The notes beneath the pieces are model-generated. The model saw nothing but the letters and a program-made list of their open reading frames with translations, had not been told where the DNA came from and searched no databases. A stretch of 64,000 bases of DNA from Hungatella hathewayi (GTDB lineage: Bacteria; Bacillota; Clostridia; Lachnospirales; Lachnospiraceae), in assembly GCA_025149285.1 (NCBI GenBank), contig CP102274.1, forward strand, positions 1,131,501 to 1,195,500, in the 5' to 3' direction. This document shows, one piece after another, positions 1 to 8,932 of the stretch (the stretch's first letter is position 1; every line of letters starts with the position of its first letter). The translations under genes were made by a program, and so were the position numbers.

Positions 1-2466
1 TTCCAGAAGCTCTATGGCGATCTCCCTGTTCAGCTCGTTGTCCTCGGCAAGAAGAATCCGTTTGTCTGCCAGCGCCGGGCGGCTCTGTTCCTCTGCAGCG
101 CCGGAAGCGGTGGAATGACCGGACTCCAGAAACAGCTGCAATACGTGGAGCATTTTGGACTTAAACAGCGGTTTTGATATGAAGGCGTCGGCGCCGGCCT
201 GCAGAAATTCGGCCTCTATGTCGGAATAATCATAGGCGGATATAATAATGATGGGGACATCGTTGCCAAGCCTCTTTCTAAGCACCTTGACGGTCTCCAG
301 GCCATCCATCTCCGGCATCTTCCAATCCAGGATCACGGCAAAGAAGTCGTCTCCGCATTTGTGCGCTTCCTCCGCACGGGTCACTGCCTCTGCACCCGAC
401 AGTACCCAGCAGCCGCGCATGCCAAGTTCAGTTAAAAGCGCGGAGGCGCTTTCGCATACAATCTGGTCGTCATCCACGACGAGAACGGGAAGGCCGTTAA
501 GCTCTTCCGTATCGGTCACCTCTTCATTGACGAGTTCCAGCTGGACTGTAACCGTAAACTGGCTGCCTTCTCCCAGCCTGCTGGTTACTTCAATGGAGCC
601 GTTCATCATGCGCACGATGTTCTCTGTTATGGCCATACCCAGGCCGGTTCCCTGTATTTTGCTGATTCGGGAATCCTCCGCGCGTGAAAATGGCTCGAAA
701 ATGTGGGGAAGGAACTCTTCCGACATACCGATTCCCGTATCGGTTATGATAAATTCAAATTGCGCCTTCTGTGAGGAGAGGGAAGGAATCTCTTTAATAC
801 TCAGGCTGATCCGGCCGCCGTTGGGCGTGTACTTGACGGCGTTTGTCAGGAGGTTTATGAGAACCTGCTGAAGACGGTCCCCGTCGGTTATGACCGTCTC
901 ATGCCGGACTTTAGAGGCGCTGATCTGAAACTGCAGATCTTTTTCGGAGATCAGAGGCTTACACATGGCAAATACATTTTCAATTAATTCCGGAAGCTTT
1001 ACTTCTTCCGGCGTTAGATCGATCTTCCCGCTTTCGATTCTTGACATATCCAGAACCTCATTGACCAGGCTGAGGAGATGGCGGCTGGATACATTGATTT
1101 TGCTTAAACAGTCGCGGATTTTCTCCGGTGAAGAAAGGTTGGCCTGGGCGATGGCGGCCATACCCATGATCGCGTTCATGGGAGTGCGTATGTCGTGGGA
1201 CATGGAGGAGAGGAAGTTTGTCTTGGCCGAGTTGGCTACCCGTGCCGCCTGATACGCCTCCTCCAGGGCTTTCTTCTGCCGTTCCTGTTCTGCCCGGTCC
1301 TTCGTCAAATCGATGCCGATGCTGTAGAACGAGGGAATGCCATCCCAGCTGTTCTCCCCGCTGGCATAGCAGAAGGTCATGGTCAGAATTTTGACCTGAC
1401 CGTCCCGCGTGATAATCCTGCTTTCAAAGGCAGTGCTTTCACCGGTAATCCGTATCTGTTCCAGCAAAAGCTGTAAGCGGGAGAGGTCATCCGGATGGAT
1501 GTAGGTACACTGCCGTCCCAGTTCATTCTCAAACTGTTCTTCCGTATATCCAATGATATCTAAAAAATTGGCTCCATACCACATGATGGTGCTGCAGTCT
1601 CTGGCATCCAGCCGGGCAAGACCGCCGGGAATAGTCCGGATCAGGGCATCGCGTTCCCGGTCCTTTTTTGCCAGCTTATATTCCGTGCTGAACATATCGT
1701 GGGAAAGCTCGAGCCGGGCCCGGTGTCCGTTCCAGTCGATAATCCGGTTCTTAATCATGAACGTCCGGTTCAGCAGAGGATTGTCGAATTCCCATTCGTA
1801 GAATTCATCTGTCCGCAGGCGGCTGTTCGTACAGAAGGGGCATGGCTCGGTCCGTCCCTGGATGATCTCGTAGCATTTATGGCCCAATGGAGCTTTTTTG
1901 GTGCACTGAAGTGTATCAGCGGCTGTCTGGTTTATATAGAGAAGTTCGTAGCTGTCCATGTCACTGATATAGACATTTCCTATGTATTCATCCATCATCC
2001 ACTCAAAATACTGTACCTTTTGTTCTGCCTGGTCAACGAGATCGCTGATATCGGTCAGAGTCATGAAAACTGTGGGACAGCCAGAGGTGGTTTCCTCTGT
2101 GATGGTACCGTGAATACGAACGTGAAGAAATGTTCCTGTCTTTACCGGAATGCGGCAGTCTGCAGAAAAAAGGTTCTGCCCGTGTTCTGCCGCGGCAGAC
2201 AGGGCCTGGCTGATGATGTCAAATTCACCGGGGTGCTGGTGAAGGTATTGGCGCAGTGTGGGGCAGGAGGAGTTGAATTCCTCTTTTGAATAACCGGAAC
2301 TCTTATAAAAAGAAGGATTGGCACACAGGAGAGTGAGTTCCTGGTCAAAGATACACTGGCAGGCGGGACTGCCAATCATTTCCAGCATGGGGAGTAAACC
2401 GTCCATGCCCATTCCGGCAGCATCGGGCCGCTCCGCTTTCTGTTTTACCGCGTCTTGTAATTCCAT
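1..2466 (-). CDS. Hybrid sensor histidine kinase, PAS-rich, with tandem receiver domains (3' end outside window)
   Basis: Read on the minus strand from ATG at 2466, the frame is open for 822 codons to the window edge, so the C-terminus is missing. About 400 N-terminal residues resemble several PAS-type sensor segments. Then come a HisKA motif SHDIRTPMNAI with phospho-acceptor His424, and an HATPase domain with an N-box (LINLLTNAVKYT) and G-boxes (DTGIGM, GTGLGMAI). A first receiver domain has VVDDD and the likely phospho-acceptor Asp714 in LDWKMPEMDG. A second receiver begins just before the edge (LLAEDNELNR). No transmembrane segment was noticed, so it is probably cytoplasmic. It would be a multistep phosphorelay kinase; its signal is unknown. 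It is transcribed away from the AraC gene at 2707, and a strong inverted repeat lies just upstream of its start. Confidence 0.9.
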   Translation of the reverse strand, partial: MELQDAVKQKAERPDAAGMGMDGLLPMLEMIGSPACQCIFDQELTLLCANPSFYKSSGYSKEEFNSSCPTLRQYLHQHPGEFDIISQALSAAAEHGQNLFSADCRIPVKTGTFLHVRIHGTITEETTSGCPTVFMTLTDISDLVDQAEQKVQYFEWMMDEYIGNVYISDMDSYELLYINQTAADTLQCTKKAPLGHKCYEIIQGRTEPCPFCTNSRLRTDEFYEWEFDNPLLNRTFMIKNRIIDWNGHRARLELSHDMFSTEYKLAKKDRERDALIRTIPGGLARLDARDCSTIMWYGANFLDIIGYTEEQFENELGRQCTYIHPDDLSRLQLLLEQIRITGESTAFESRIITRDGQVKILTMTFCYASGENSWDGIPSFYSIGIDLTKDRAEQERQKKALEEAYQAARVANSAKTNFLSSMSHDIRTPMNAIMGMAAIAQANLSSPEKIRDCLSKINVSSRHLLSLVNEVLDMSRIESGKIDLTPEEVKLPELIENVFAMCKPLISEKDLQFQISASKVRHETVITDGDRLQQVLINLLTNAVKYTPNGGRISLSIKEIPSLSSQKAQFEFIITDTGIGMSEEFLPHIFEPFSRAEDSRISKIQGTGLGMAITENIVRMMNGSIEVTSRLGEGSQFTVTVQLELVNEEVTDTEELNGLPVLVVDDDQIVCESASALLTELGMRGCWVLSGAEAVTRAEEAHKCGDDFFAVILDWKMPEMDGLETVKVLRKRLGNDVPIIIISAYDYSDIEAEFLQAGADAFISKPLFKSKMLHVLQLFLESGHSTASGAAEEQSRPALADKRILLAEDNELNREIAIELLE

Positions 2467-2504
2467 AATCTGATAACTCTCCTTTGTTATACATTCCATT
2501 TGAT

Positions 2505-2551
2505 ATTCAAATATAATATGATAAAGCACCTGGTTCATATTATATCTGAAT
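2505..2551. repeat. Inverted repeat upstream of the hybrid kinase gene
   Basis: Arms 2505-2521 and 2535-2551 are reverse complements over 17 positions with one mismatch; the perfect core is ATATAATATGA/TCATATTATAT. The 13-nt spacer is taaagcacctggt. It lies 39-85 bp before the kinase start at 2466, in the divergent region shared with the AraC gene at 2707. It could be an operator or a leader hairpin. Function is inferred from position only. Confidence 0.5.
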
Positions 2552-2706
2552 GAAACGGTAAAAGCAATACTGAGACGTGTATGAAAAAAGGAAATACGGG
2601 GAGGATCCGTTTGACACAGAGGAAAGGAGCGGTTAGAATGAAGGAAAAGAAGGGGCCATGAAAGTAAGACAGCGTCCGTGGGGACGATGGCGGACAGGAG
2701 TTTATC

Positions 2707-3621
2707 ATGAAAGTAATTCATACCGTGGAGCTAAAGCCGGGAAGTTATGAGGAGATGCTGCCTGATTTTTCCCCGGACTTCCCGTATATTGCATCTTATG
2801 TGGAACTGGAAAAGCATCTGGGCAGACAGTCGCCCTGGCACTGGCATAAGGAGGTCGAACTGTTCTATATGAAAGAAGGGGCGCTGGAGTATAACACCCC
2901 CCAGGGGAAAACTGTGTTTCCGCAGGGGTCAGCCGGTTTTGTCAATTCGAACGTACTTCATATGTCAAAGGTGAGACAGGGAGAGAAAACTTCGGTTTCC
3001 ATGATTCATATTTTCGATCCCCTGCTGGTGAGCGGGCAGACGGGAAGCCGGATTGACCAGAGATACGTGCGTCCGCTCATCACAGCACCCGGGATCGAGA
3101 TCCTCGGGATGTACCCGGACCGTCCGGAACATGCGGAATTTCTGGAGATTCTCAGAGAATCGTTTGAACTTCAGGAAGATGGATACGCCTACGAGATCCG
3201 TCTGCGGTCGCTTCTCTCGGAGCTGTGGTGCAGGCTGCTTGCCATGGCGGAGCCTCTCTGCCATGAAGACGCTCAGGGCAGCAGGTCGAGTGAAAAGATG
3301 AAGATGATGATGGCGTTTATCCATGAACACTGCGCGGATAAAATTACGGTGGCGGAGATTGCTGCGGCCGCCTATATCAGTGAACGGGAATGCTTCCGGA
3401 CGTTTCAGGACTGTCTTAAGATGACGCCGGTGGAGTATATGACGGATTACCGTTTACAGAAGGCGTGCCATATGCTGGCGGAAGGGAACGACTCCATCAC
3501 CAGGATCTGCCAGTCCTGCGGGCTGGGCAGCAGCAGCTATTTCGGTAAGGTATTTCGGGAGCACATCGGATACAGTCCCATGGAGTACCGACGGAAATGG
3601 CGGAATCGTGATATATACTGA
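2707..3621 (+). CDS. AraC-family transcriptional regulator with cupin-type sensor domain
   Basis: A protein of 304 residues. The N-terminal part has a cupin-like arrangement typical of AraC sugar or small-molecule sensors (HWHKEVELFYMKEG around residues 46-60, then VFPQGSAGFVNSNVLHM). The last 100 residues form the double helix-turn-helix DNA-binding domain, including KITVAEIAAAAYISERECF and the closing FREHIGYSPMEYRR signature. The ATG at 2707 follows AGGAG at 2696-2700. The ligand is unknown. The gene stands alone, divergent from the hybrid kinase, and may control it or itself. Confidence 0.9.
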   Translation: MKVIHTVELKPGSYEEMLPDFSPDFPYIASYVELEKHLGRQSPWHWHKEVELFYMKEGALEYNTPQGKTVFPQGSAGFVNSNVLHMSKVRQGEKTSVSMIHIFDPLLVSGQTGSRIDQRYVRPLITAPGIEILGMYPDRPEHAEFLEILRESFELQEDGYAYEIRLRSLLSELWCRLLAMAEPLCHEDAQGSRSSEKMKMMMAFIHEHCADKITVAEIAAAAYISERECFRTFQDCLKMTPVEYMTDYRLQKACHMLAEGNDSITRICQSCGLGSSSYFGKVFREHIGYSPMEYRRKWRNRDIY

Positions 3622-3740
3622 CAGAAATATGATAGTTTCCTGAATAAAACTGCACTATAATGATATTGTAAAGCGAGGATAACAGCTTAACCGGTGCAGG
3701 GGTCCGGCAGGCCGGACTGTTTTGTTCAGGAGGGATGGAC

Positions 3741-3980
3741 ATGATGAAACTCAGGATACTAAATATGAAGGAATTTTTGAAAACTGTCAACGGATGCGAG
3801 GGTCCCGTCTATCTGGTGGATTCTGATGGAAGAAGAGAAAACGTGAATAAAGAGTACGGAACCCAAGTCAGGCTGCAGGCAGAATATCAGAGAAACCGGA
3901 ATACTCTGGTGCTGTGTCTTGCGGTTCCAGTCCCCAGGGATTACTTAAACATCGTGAATTATTATGCGGGCGACTGCTGA
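3741..3980 (+). CDS. Small conserved-looking protein of unknown function
   Basis: A protein of about 79 residues. AGGAGG at 3728-3733 favours the ATG at 3741 (7 nt spacing) over the upstream ATG at 3735, which would be only 1 nt away. The sequence MMKLRILNMKEFLKTVNGC starts a compact, soluble, mixed-charge protein ending in NIVNYYAGDC. No signal peptide, membrane span or catalytic motif is visible. It resembles short hypothetical proteins I associate with Lachnospiraceae genomes, but I know no function. A terminator hairpin follows at 4008, so it may be a single-gene transcript. Confidence 0.65.
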   Translation: MMKLRILNMKEFLKTVNGCEGPVYLVDSDGRRENVNKEYGTQVRLQAEYQRNRNTLVLCLAVPVPRDYLNIVNYYAGDC

Positions 3981-4007
3981 ACGCCGGCTAAGAATTCATC
4001 AGAACGG

Positions 4008-4041
4008 CCCGATGTGTTGAAATGGCACACCGGGTTTTTTT
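4008..4041 (+). terminator. Rho-independent terminator
   Basis: A stem CCCG-a-TGTG pairs with CACA-c-CGGG around the loop ttgaaatgg, followed by seven T. It sits 28 bp after the small gene ending at 3980. Confidence 0.75.
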
Positions 4042-4226
4042 GATTGTCGTGGAGGTTTCAGTGCAGCGCGTGAGAACGGCTGATCCGCAGAATGGGAATA
4101 TCCCGGTTCAAAAACGGACAAAATGTGAAGATACCCCAAAAAGGGCACTGGATGGAAAGCGTACGGACGGTCTGCATGGTAAAATAAGCACAGCAGTTGA
4201 GAGGAAAATTGAAAGGAGACAAAAGG

Positions 4227-5189
4227 ATGCATGCATGGGAAGCGATCGACGGGGTGCTGGATTTTATGGAAGAGCATTTGAGGGAGGAGATGAATACGGA
4301 GGCGCTGGCACAGTCGGCCGGCCTTTCTCCCTTCTATTTTCAGCGCCTGTTTAAACGGCTGACAGGACGGCCGGTGCTGGAATACGTTAAGATGCGGCGC
4401 CTGGCCCTTGCCGCCTCGGCGCTTGAGGACAGGGAAAAGAGGATTCTGGATATTGCTGTGGATTATGGATTTTCCAGCCACGCTTCATTTACAAGGGCGT
4501 TTAAGGAGGCGTATGGCATCTCGCCGGAGAAGTATCGGAAGGACAGGCCCATGCTCAATACGTGCGAAAAGCCGGAGCTGTCCATGAGATACCATCTGGT
4601 GGATGAGGGGGTGCCGCTGATTGCGGGGGATATCGTTCTGGAGATCCGGCGAATGCGGCTCACGGAACCAGAATGGTATCTTGGATTGGAGACTGCTGTG
4701 GAGATTAAGAAACAGGTGCCCGCAGGCGAGAGTACCGGAATCGATGTTCCGGGTCAGTTGTGGAAAGCATTCCATGAAAAGAAGCCGGCTGTGGATGGAC
4801 TGGCACAGGAGGGACCGGAAATGGGGATGTCCCATAAGGCAGACCCGGAAATGGGGACGTTTTTGTATTTTGCAGGAGCCCTGTCAGAGAGAGGAACGGA
4901 GTACGCAGGTGCAGAAGAAAGATCGGCGAAAGACGGGTTTCCCCTGGTAAAGCGGGAGCTGCCTGCGGGCGAGTATCTGGTGTGCAGAATCGAGGCGGAG
5001 ACATTTGAAAAACTTGTGACTGCTGCGCTGGATCAGGCAGGAGTATACTTATTCGGGACATGGCTTCCGGCGCACGGTCTGACATTCCTGCCATTTTCTG
5101 CGGAAAAGTATTTTTTGAAAAATGAGGATGATATTTATATGGAAATATGGGTAATGCCGGCTCCAGCCACAGAGCAAGATGTGAAGTAA
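4227..5189 (+). CDS. AraC-family regulator with C-terminal GyrI-like effector-binding domain
   Basis: A protein of 320 residues from the ATG at 4227, which follows AAAGGAG at 4212-4218; an earlier in-frame ATG at 4197 lacks such a site. The order is that of Rob-like regulators. An N-terminal AraC helix-turn-helix pair (residues ~5-105) contains NTEALAQSAGLSPFYFQRLF and GFSSHASFTRAFKEAYGISP. A ~200-residue tail with the mixed pattern of GyrI-like small-molecule binding domains follows (for example PAGEYLVCRIE and the closing EIWVMPA). It likely senses a small hydrophobic or cationic compound. It is followed 100 bp later by a paralogue of the same layout. Confidence 0.85.
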   Translation: MHAWEAIDGVLDFMEEHLREEMNTEALAQSAGLSPFYFQRLFKRLTGRPVLEYVKMRRLALAASALEDREKRILDIAVDYGFSSHASFTRAFKEAYGISPEKYRKDRPMLNTCEKPELSMRYHLVDEGVPLIAGDIVLEIRRMRLTEPEWYLGLETAVEIKKQVPAGESTGIDVPGQLWKAFHEKKPAVDGLAQEGPEMGMSHKADPEMGTFLYFAGALSERGTEYAGAEERSAKDGFPLVKRELPAGEYLVCRIEAETFEKLVTAALDQAGVYLFGTWLPAHGLTFLPFSAEKYFLKNEDDIYMEIWVMPAPATEQDVK

Positions 5190-5291
5190 GAGAAGCTGCA
5201 GAACGGGAATACCGGACAGCAAAAAACGTCGAGAATTATTTTCTGATTTTTTGTATGATCATTGTGTCAGCATAACAGGGAGGTGATGGAG

Positions 5292-6170
5292 ATGAAGGAA
5301 CAGGTGGAAGCGGTTCAGAGGATGCAGGACTATATCCAGGAGCATTTAAGGGAGACGGTTACTCTGGCTGATTTATCCAGGGTGTCGCTGTTCTCGCCGT
5401 GGCATTCCTACCGGTTGTTCCGGCAGTGGACGAACCAGACTCCGGCCGACTATATCAGGCGGCTGCGTCTTTCCGAATCTGCGCTGAAGCTGAGAGATGA
5501 GCGGTGCAGAATCGCAGATGTGGCGTTTGAGTACGGGTTTGGCAGTGTCGATGGGTACCAGAGGGCATTTTTCCGGGAATTTGGCTGCAATCCCCGCGAA
5601 TATGCCGGGAATCCGGTTCCTCTGTATCTGTTTACCCCGTATGGCGTCAAATACAGAGAGCTCAGAAAGGAATGGAACGCGATGGAAAATGTGAAAAATG
5701 TGTTTATCCAGGCAATCGACAAACCGGTGCGCAAGGTGATTATTAAGAGGGGGATTAAGGCGGAGGATTACTTCCCCTACTGTGAAGAGGTGGGGTGTGA
5801 TGTCTGGGGGCTGTTAACCAGCATGAAATCCCTCTGCGGCGAACCGGTATGCCTCTGGCTTCCGGAGGCATACCGCAGTCCGGGGACATCGGTCTATGTA
5901 CAGGGCGTTGAAGTCGCTGCGGATTACGGCGGACCGGTTCCGGAGGGCTTTGACGTGATCGAGCTTCCGGCGGCGAAGTACCTCATGTTTCAGGGGGAAC
6001 CGTTTGAGGAGGAAGATTACTGTGAGGCGATTGAGGCGGTGAGGACGGCTGTCCAGAGGTACGAGCCGTCTGCTGCGGGATACCAGTGGGATGACGAAAA
6101 TCCCCGGATTCAGCTGGAACCGGTCGGTACCAGAGGCTATATCGAACTGCTTCCGGTGCGAAAACTGTAA
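5292..6170 (+). CDS. AraC-family regulator with C-terminal effector-binding domain (tandem paralogue)
   Basis: A protein of 292 residues. The ATG at 5292 is 5-6 nt after GGAGGTGA (5279-5286); an ATG at 5286 overlaps that site and is less likely. The N-terminal AraC domain includes TLADLSRVSLFSPWHSYRLF and FGSVDGYQRAFFREFGCNP. The C-terminal half is an effector-binding fold, ending IQLEPVGTRGYIELLPV. Layout and length match the gene at 4227, suggesting an old duplication with diverged ligand pockets. A very strong hairpin terminator follows at 6181. Confidence 0.85.
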   Translation: MKEQVEAVQRMQDYIQEHLRETVTLADLSRVSLFSPWHSYRLFRQWTNQTPADYIRRLRLSESALKLRDERCRIADVAFEYGFGSVDGYQRAFFREFGCNPREYAGNPVPLYLFTPYGVKYRELRKEWNAMENVKNVFIQAIDKPVRKVIIKRGIKAEDYFPYCEEVGCDVWGLLTSMKSLCGEPVCLWLPEAYRSPGTSVYVQGVEVAADYGGPVPEGFDVIELPAAKYLMFQGEPFEEEDYCEAIEAVRTAVQRYEPSAAGYQWDDENPRIQLEPVGTRGYIELLPVRKL

Positions 6171-6180
6171 AAAGAACTGT

Positions 6181-6234
6181 AAAAAGACGGACAAAAAGGT
6201 GGCACACAGCTGCTGCCTTTTTGTCCGTCTTTTT
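6181..6234 (+). terminator. Strong hairpin terminator, symmetric
   Basis: Two perfect 19-bp arms, AAAAAGACGGACAAAAAGG at 6181-6199 and its reverse complement at 6216-6234, surround a 16-nt loop. Because the arms begin with A-runs and end with T-runs, it could stop transcription from either side. It closes the AraC gene ending at 6170. Confidence 0.9.
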
Positions 6235-6391
6235 ACGATTCTTCTGCGGCCGTTTTTTTGATGGATTGAGCTCTGCCCAGTACCCGTTAGAGGCACTCCA
6301 AAGTTCTTGACAGACATATGGCATCGTGTTATGTTTAAGCAGAATGTGTTATGACTTAGAGTATTTGGGAATGAATTCCGGGAGGGCAGAG

Positions 6392-8056
6392 ATGGCGCGG
6401 CATATAAAAACACTTAAATTAGGGACCAGATTCAGTATTCTGGCCGGTCTTCTGCTGTGTATCAGCACGGCCCTTATCATCGTATTCTGTGGAGCTGTTT
6501 TCCGTGCCCAGTTTATGGATATGCTGACAAAGGAGTGTGTTCAGGGAACGAATCTTCTGGATTATGAACTCTCAAAGGAGGATTACACGGATCAGGACAG
6601 GACTCGGCTTCTTGATGAGCTGAAAGCCCGGACTGGTTACGAGTATACGATCTTCGAGGGAGATAAACGGGTGGCGACCACCGTGATGAAGGATGGAACG
6701 CGTGCTGTGGGAACAACATTGGATCCGGCCATAGCGGAAATTGTTCTTTCTGAGAGAAAATCATTTGTGGGGGAAACCTCCATCCTTGGTATTCCCCATG
6801 TCTGTTCGTACGTACCGCTGTACGATGCGGACGGAACCGTTGGCGGGCTTATTTTTTCCGGAGTGTCAAGCTATGAAGCGAAATCCGCGATGCATCGGGC
6901 ACTGTGGACGATGGGGATCGTGGGACTGCTCTGTGCGGCGGCCGGAGTGTGGCTGATTCTGTTTTTCACAAAAAGAGCCATAACGGTTCCTTTTGCCAGG
7001 CTGAAAAGGTTTGCCCATACGGTGGAACAGGGGGACTTCGGGATTGCTTCAAAGACTCCGGTGACATCGGGAATTGTATCGGGAGATGAGATTGGTGAAC
7101 TGGCAGGAACCTTCGAACTTACGGTGAAAAGGCTGAGAGAGTATATCGGAGAACTGTCTTATGTGCTGGGGCGGATTTCGAACAACGATCTGACGGCAGG
7201 CCCGGTTCTCGATTATGTCGGGGATTTCAGTTCAATACGGGAATCTCTGGATCATATCACCGCGCGGCTGAATGATACGCTGGAAGAGATCGTTCAGTCG
7301 TCGGCCCAGGTGGCTGAGGGGGCCGGTATGGTGGCTGATGGAGCCATGACACTGAGTCAGGGGGCGCAGGAACAGGCGGCTTCCGTGGAAGAGCTTGCCG
7401 CGACGCTGGAAGCTGCATCAGAAGAGGTTGACAGTACGGCCCGCAATGCGGGAGAGGCAAGCCTCGTCTCACAGGAGGCAGTCCGGGTACTGGAGGCGGG
7501 AAAGGTTCAGATGGAACAGCTTACCGATGCCATGAATGATATCACCCAGGCCTCTGATGAGATAGGGCGGATCACAAAGGTAATTGAAGATATTGCGCTG
7601 CAGACGAACTTACTGGCGCTGAACGCCGCTGTCGAGGCTGCCCGGGCAGGTGAGGCAGGAAGGGGATTTTCCGTGATAGCGGAGGAAGTGAGAAGTCTTG
7701 CGGGAAAAAGTGCAGAGGCATCCAGAGATACGGTAGGGCTGATTGAGAATGCAAACGCGGCGGTCAGCAAAGGCAGACAGATTGCGGTTTCCACTGCCGG
7801 GGCCCTGGATCAGGGCGTGACGGCTTCCAGTCAGGCGATGGATCTGGTGCGTGGAATATCGGCCGCGTCAGCACAGCAGGCGGAACATATCAGGCTTTTA
7901 CAGGGCGGCATGAACCAGATTGCCGAAATTGTTCAGTCCAATTCAGCTACTGCCGAGGAGGAAGCGGCGGCCAGCCAGACGCTCTCCGATGAGGCGGGAA
8001 GACTGGACAGTATCGTGGCGTCTTTCAGGCTCAGACAGAGAGCCAGGACGGAATAA
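6392..8056 (+). CDS. Methyl-accepting chemotaxis protein
   Basis: A protein of 554 residues. The ATG at 6392 follows GGGAGG (6380-6385). The first membrane helix is at residues ~14-37 ([18 protein letters not shown]). An extracellular Cache-type sensor follows to ~170, then a second helix at ~172-194 ([19 protein letters not shown]), a HAMP linker and a long coiled-coil signalling domain. The conserved hairpin tip ([20 protein letters not shown]) lies at about 398-436. It would relay ligand binding to CheA/CheW. No other chemotaxis gene is in the window. The extracellular ligand cannot be told. Confidence 0.95.
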   Translation: MARHIKTLKLGTRFSILAGLLLCISTALIIVFCGAVFRAQFMDMLTKECVQGTNLLDYELSKEDYTDQDRTRLLDELKARTGYEYTIFEGDKRVATTVMKDGTRAVGTTLDPAIAEIVLSERKSFVGETSILGIPHVCSYVPLYDADGTVGGLIFSGVSSYEAKSAMHRALWTMGIVGLLCAAAGVWLILFFTKRAITVPFARLKRFAHTVEQGDFGIASKTPVTSGIVSGDEIGELAGTFELTVKRLREYIGELSYVLGRISNNDLTAGPVLDYVGDFSSIRESLDHITARLNDTLEEIVQSSAQVAEGAGMVADGAMTLSQGAQEQAASVEELAATLEAASEEVDSTARNAGEASLVSQEAVRVLEAGKVQMEQLTDAMNDITQASDEIGRITKVIEDIALQTNLLALNAAVEAARAGEAGRGFSVIAEEVRSLAGKSAEASRDTVGLIENANAAVSKGRQIAVSTAGALDQGVTASSQAMDLVRGISAASAQQAEHIRLLQGGMNQIAEIVQSNSATAEEEAAASQTLSDEAGRLDSIVASFRLRQRARTE

Positions 8057-8074
8057 GAGGAAGGAGGCAGAACC

Positions 8075-8440
8075 ATGGAAATAAAGCTTTTGGAGGATGA
8101 TTTCTCAGTCTGTAAAATCCGGGATCTGTCAGGTGTAAACCTGACGGATGCGTTTTATTTTATCGGAAAAACCGATGAGGAGTTATCGCTGGTATGCAGA
8201 ACGGAACATGTTCCGGAGGAGACGACGGACAGGGAGGATGGCTGGAAGGCATTTCGAATCGAGGGAGTGCTGGATTTTTCGCTGATCGGAATTTTGGCGG
8301 AAATATCGGCGGTCCTGGCGGAGTGCTCGATCGGTATTTTCGTTGTTTCTACGTTCAATACGGATTACGTTCTGACGAAGAAAGAAGATTTTATGCGGGC
8401 GGCGCAGGCGCTCTCGGAGAAGGGATATGCGGTGAAATAG
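8075..8440 (+). CDS. ACT domain-containing protein
   Basis: A protein of 121 residues, 18 bp after the chemotaxis receptor and probably co-transcribed, with a good GGAAGGAGG site. The sequence matches the small two-module ACT proteins of the CASTOR/ACT_7 kind: an N-terminal segment, then FRIEGVLDFSLIGILAEIS and AVLAECSIGIFVVSTFNTDYVL, the typical ACT beta-alpha-beta core. ACT modules bind amino acids or similar effectors; the ligand here is unknown. Pairing with a chemoreceptor may be accidental. A terminator hairpin belonging to a repeated element follows at once. Confidence 0.85.
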   Translation: MEIKLLEDDFSVCKIRDLSGVNLTDAFYFIGKTDEELSLVCRTEHVPEETTDREDGWKAFRIEGVLDFSLIGILAEISAVLAECSIGIFVVSTFNTDYVLTKKEDFMRAAQALSEKGYAVK

Positions 8441-8456
8441 AAAATGCCACAGTACA

Positions 8457-8651
8457 ATGAAAAAGGACCAGCCGGGGGAGCTGGTCCTTTTTTCGGAGAA
8501 GGTATTTCGTTTCTTATGGGGTGTAGCAAAAACTATATAATGTATTGGGGGGGTTTACGATTATTAATATACACCATAACCCATACAAAAGTGTTCACAA
8601 ACTTAAAGAAATTTAAAGAATAAAATTGTGCGTTTTACCAGTAAAAAAATA
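8457..8651. repeat. Intergenic repeat, copy 1 (with hairpin, TATAAT-like box and G7 tract)
   Basis: This ~195-bp stretch is repeated at 16782-16976. The first ~113 bp match except for two paired changes in the hairpin. The rest matches with small indels up to the shared segment ttgtgcgttttaccagta. Parts in order are: hairpin plus T-run, a constant segment ggtatttcgtttcttatggg, ctaTATAATg at 8536-8541, seven G's, an AT-rich spacer, and gtgttcacaaac. It carries no open frame. It lies between the ACT gene and the ECF sigma gene. Confidence 0.9.
8461..8494 (+). terminator. Rho-independent terminator inside repeat copy 1
   Basis: AAAGGACCAGC pairs with GCTGGTCCTTT around cggggga, followed by a T-run. 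It is 20 bp after the ACT gene stop, so it probably ends the chemoreceptor-ACT transcript. The same hairpin with one base pair swapped occurs in the second repeat copy. Confidence 0.85.
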
Positions 8652-8932
8652 TTGATTGTTGGAAATGGATAAAAAATAACTGGTTTTACGGAAGCTGTGC
8701 CGTCATTTAGCCGTTTTAAAGGAGCAATAAAATTTGGCAATCAGTTGCTTATCCATAGGGAGTGTGATATTCTGCTCGTATCATAACTATGCGAACCTTC
8801 GCGTAAACACCGGAGGAACCGGAGTACATGCATCAGAGGACATGCTGAATGGCTGAATGAAAAAAATTGTGACCGGCCTGTAACGAACCGGGATTCTGTA
8901 ACACTAATTAACAGAGAGGAGGAAATACATGT
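8652..8932 (+). other. Gene-free leader before the ECF sigma gene
   Basis: With the repeat to its left, this makes a ~490-bp region without genes. No convincing frame was seen. CTGTAAC occurs twice 18 bp apart (8878-8884 and 8896-8902), close before the sigma start; this could be part of an autoregulated ECF promoter (AAC-containing -35), but no matching -10 is clear. Confidence 0.35.

Noticed and set aside
248..2289. Several plus-strand open frames of 80-200 codons
   Set aside because: They lie opposite the minus-strand hybrid kinase, whose translation shows complete kinase and receiver motifs; the plus frames show none.
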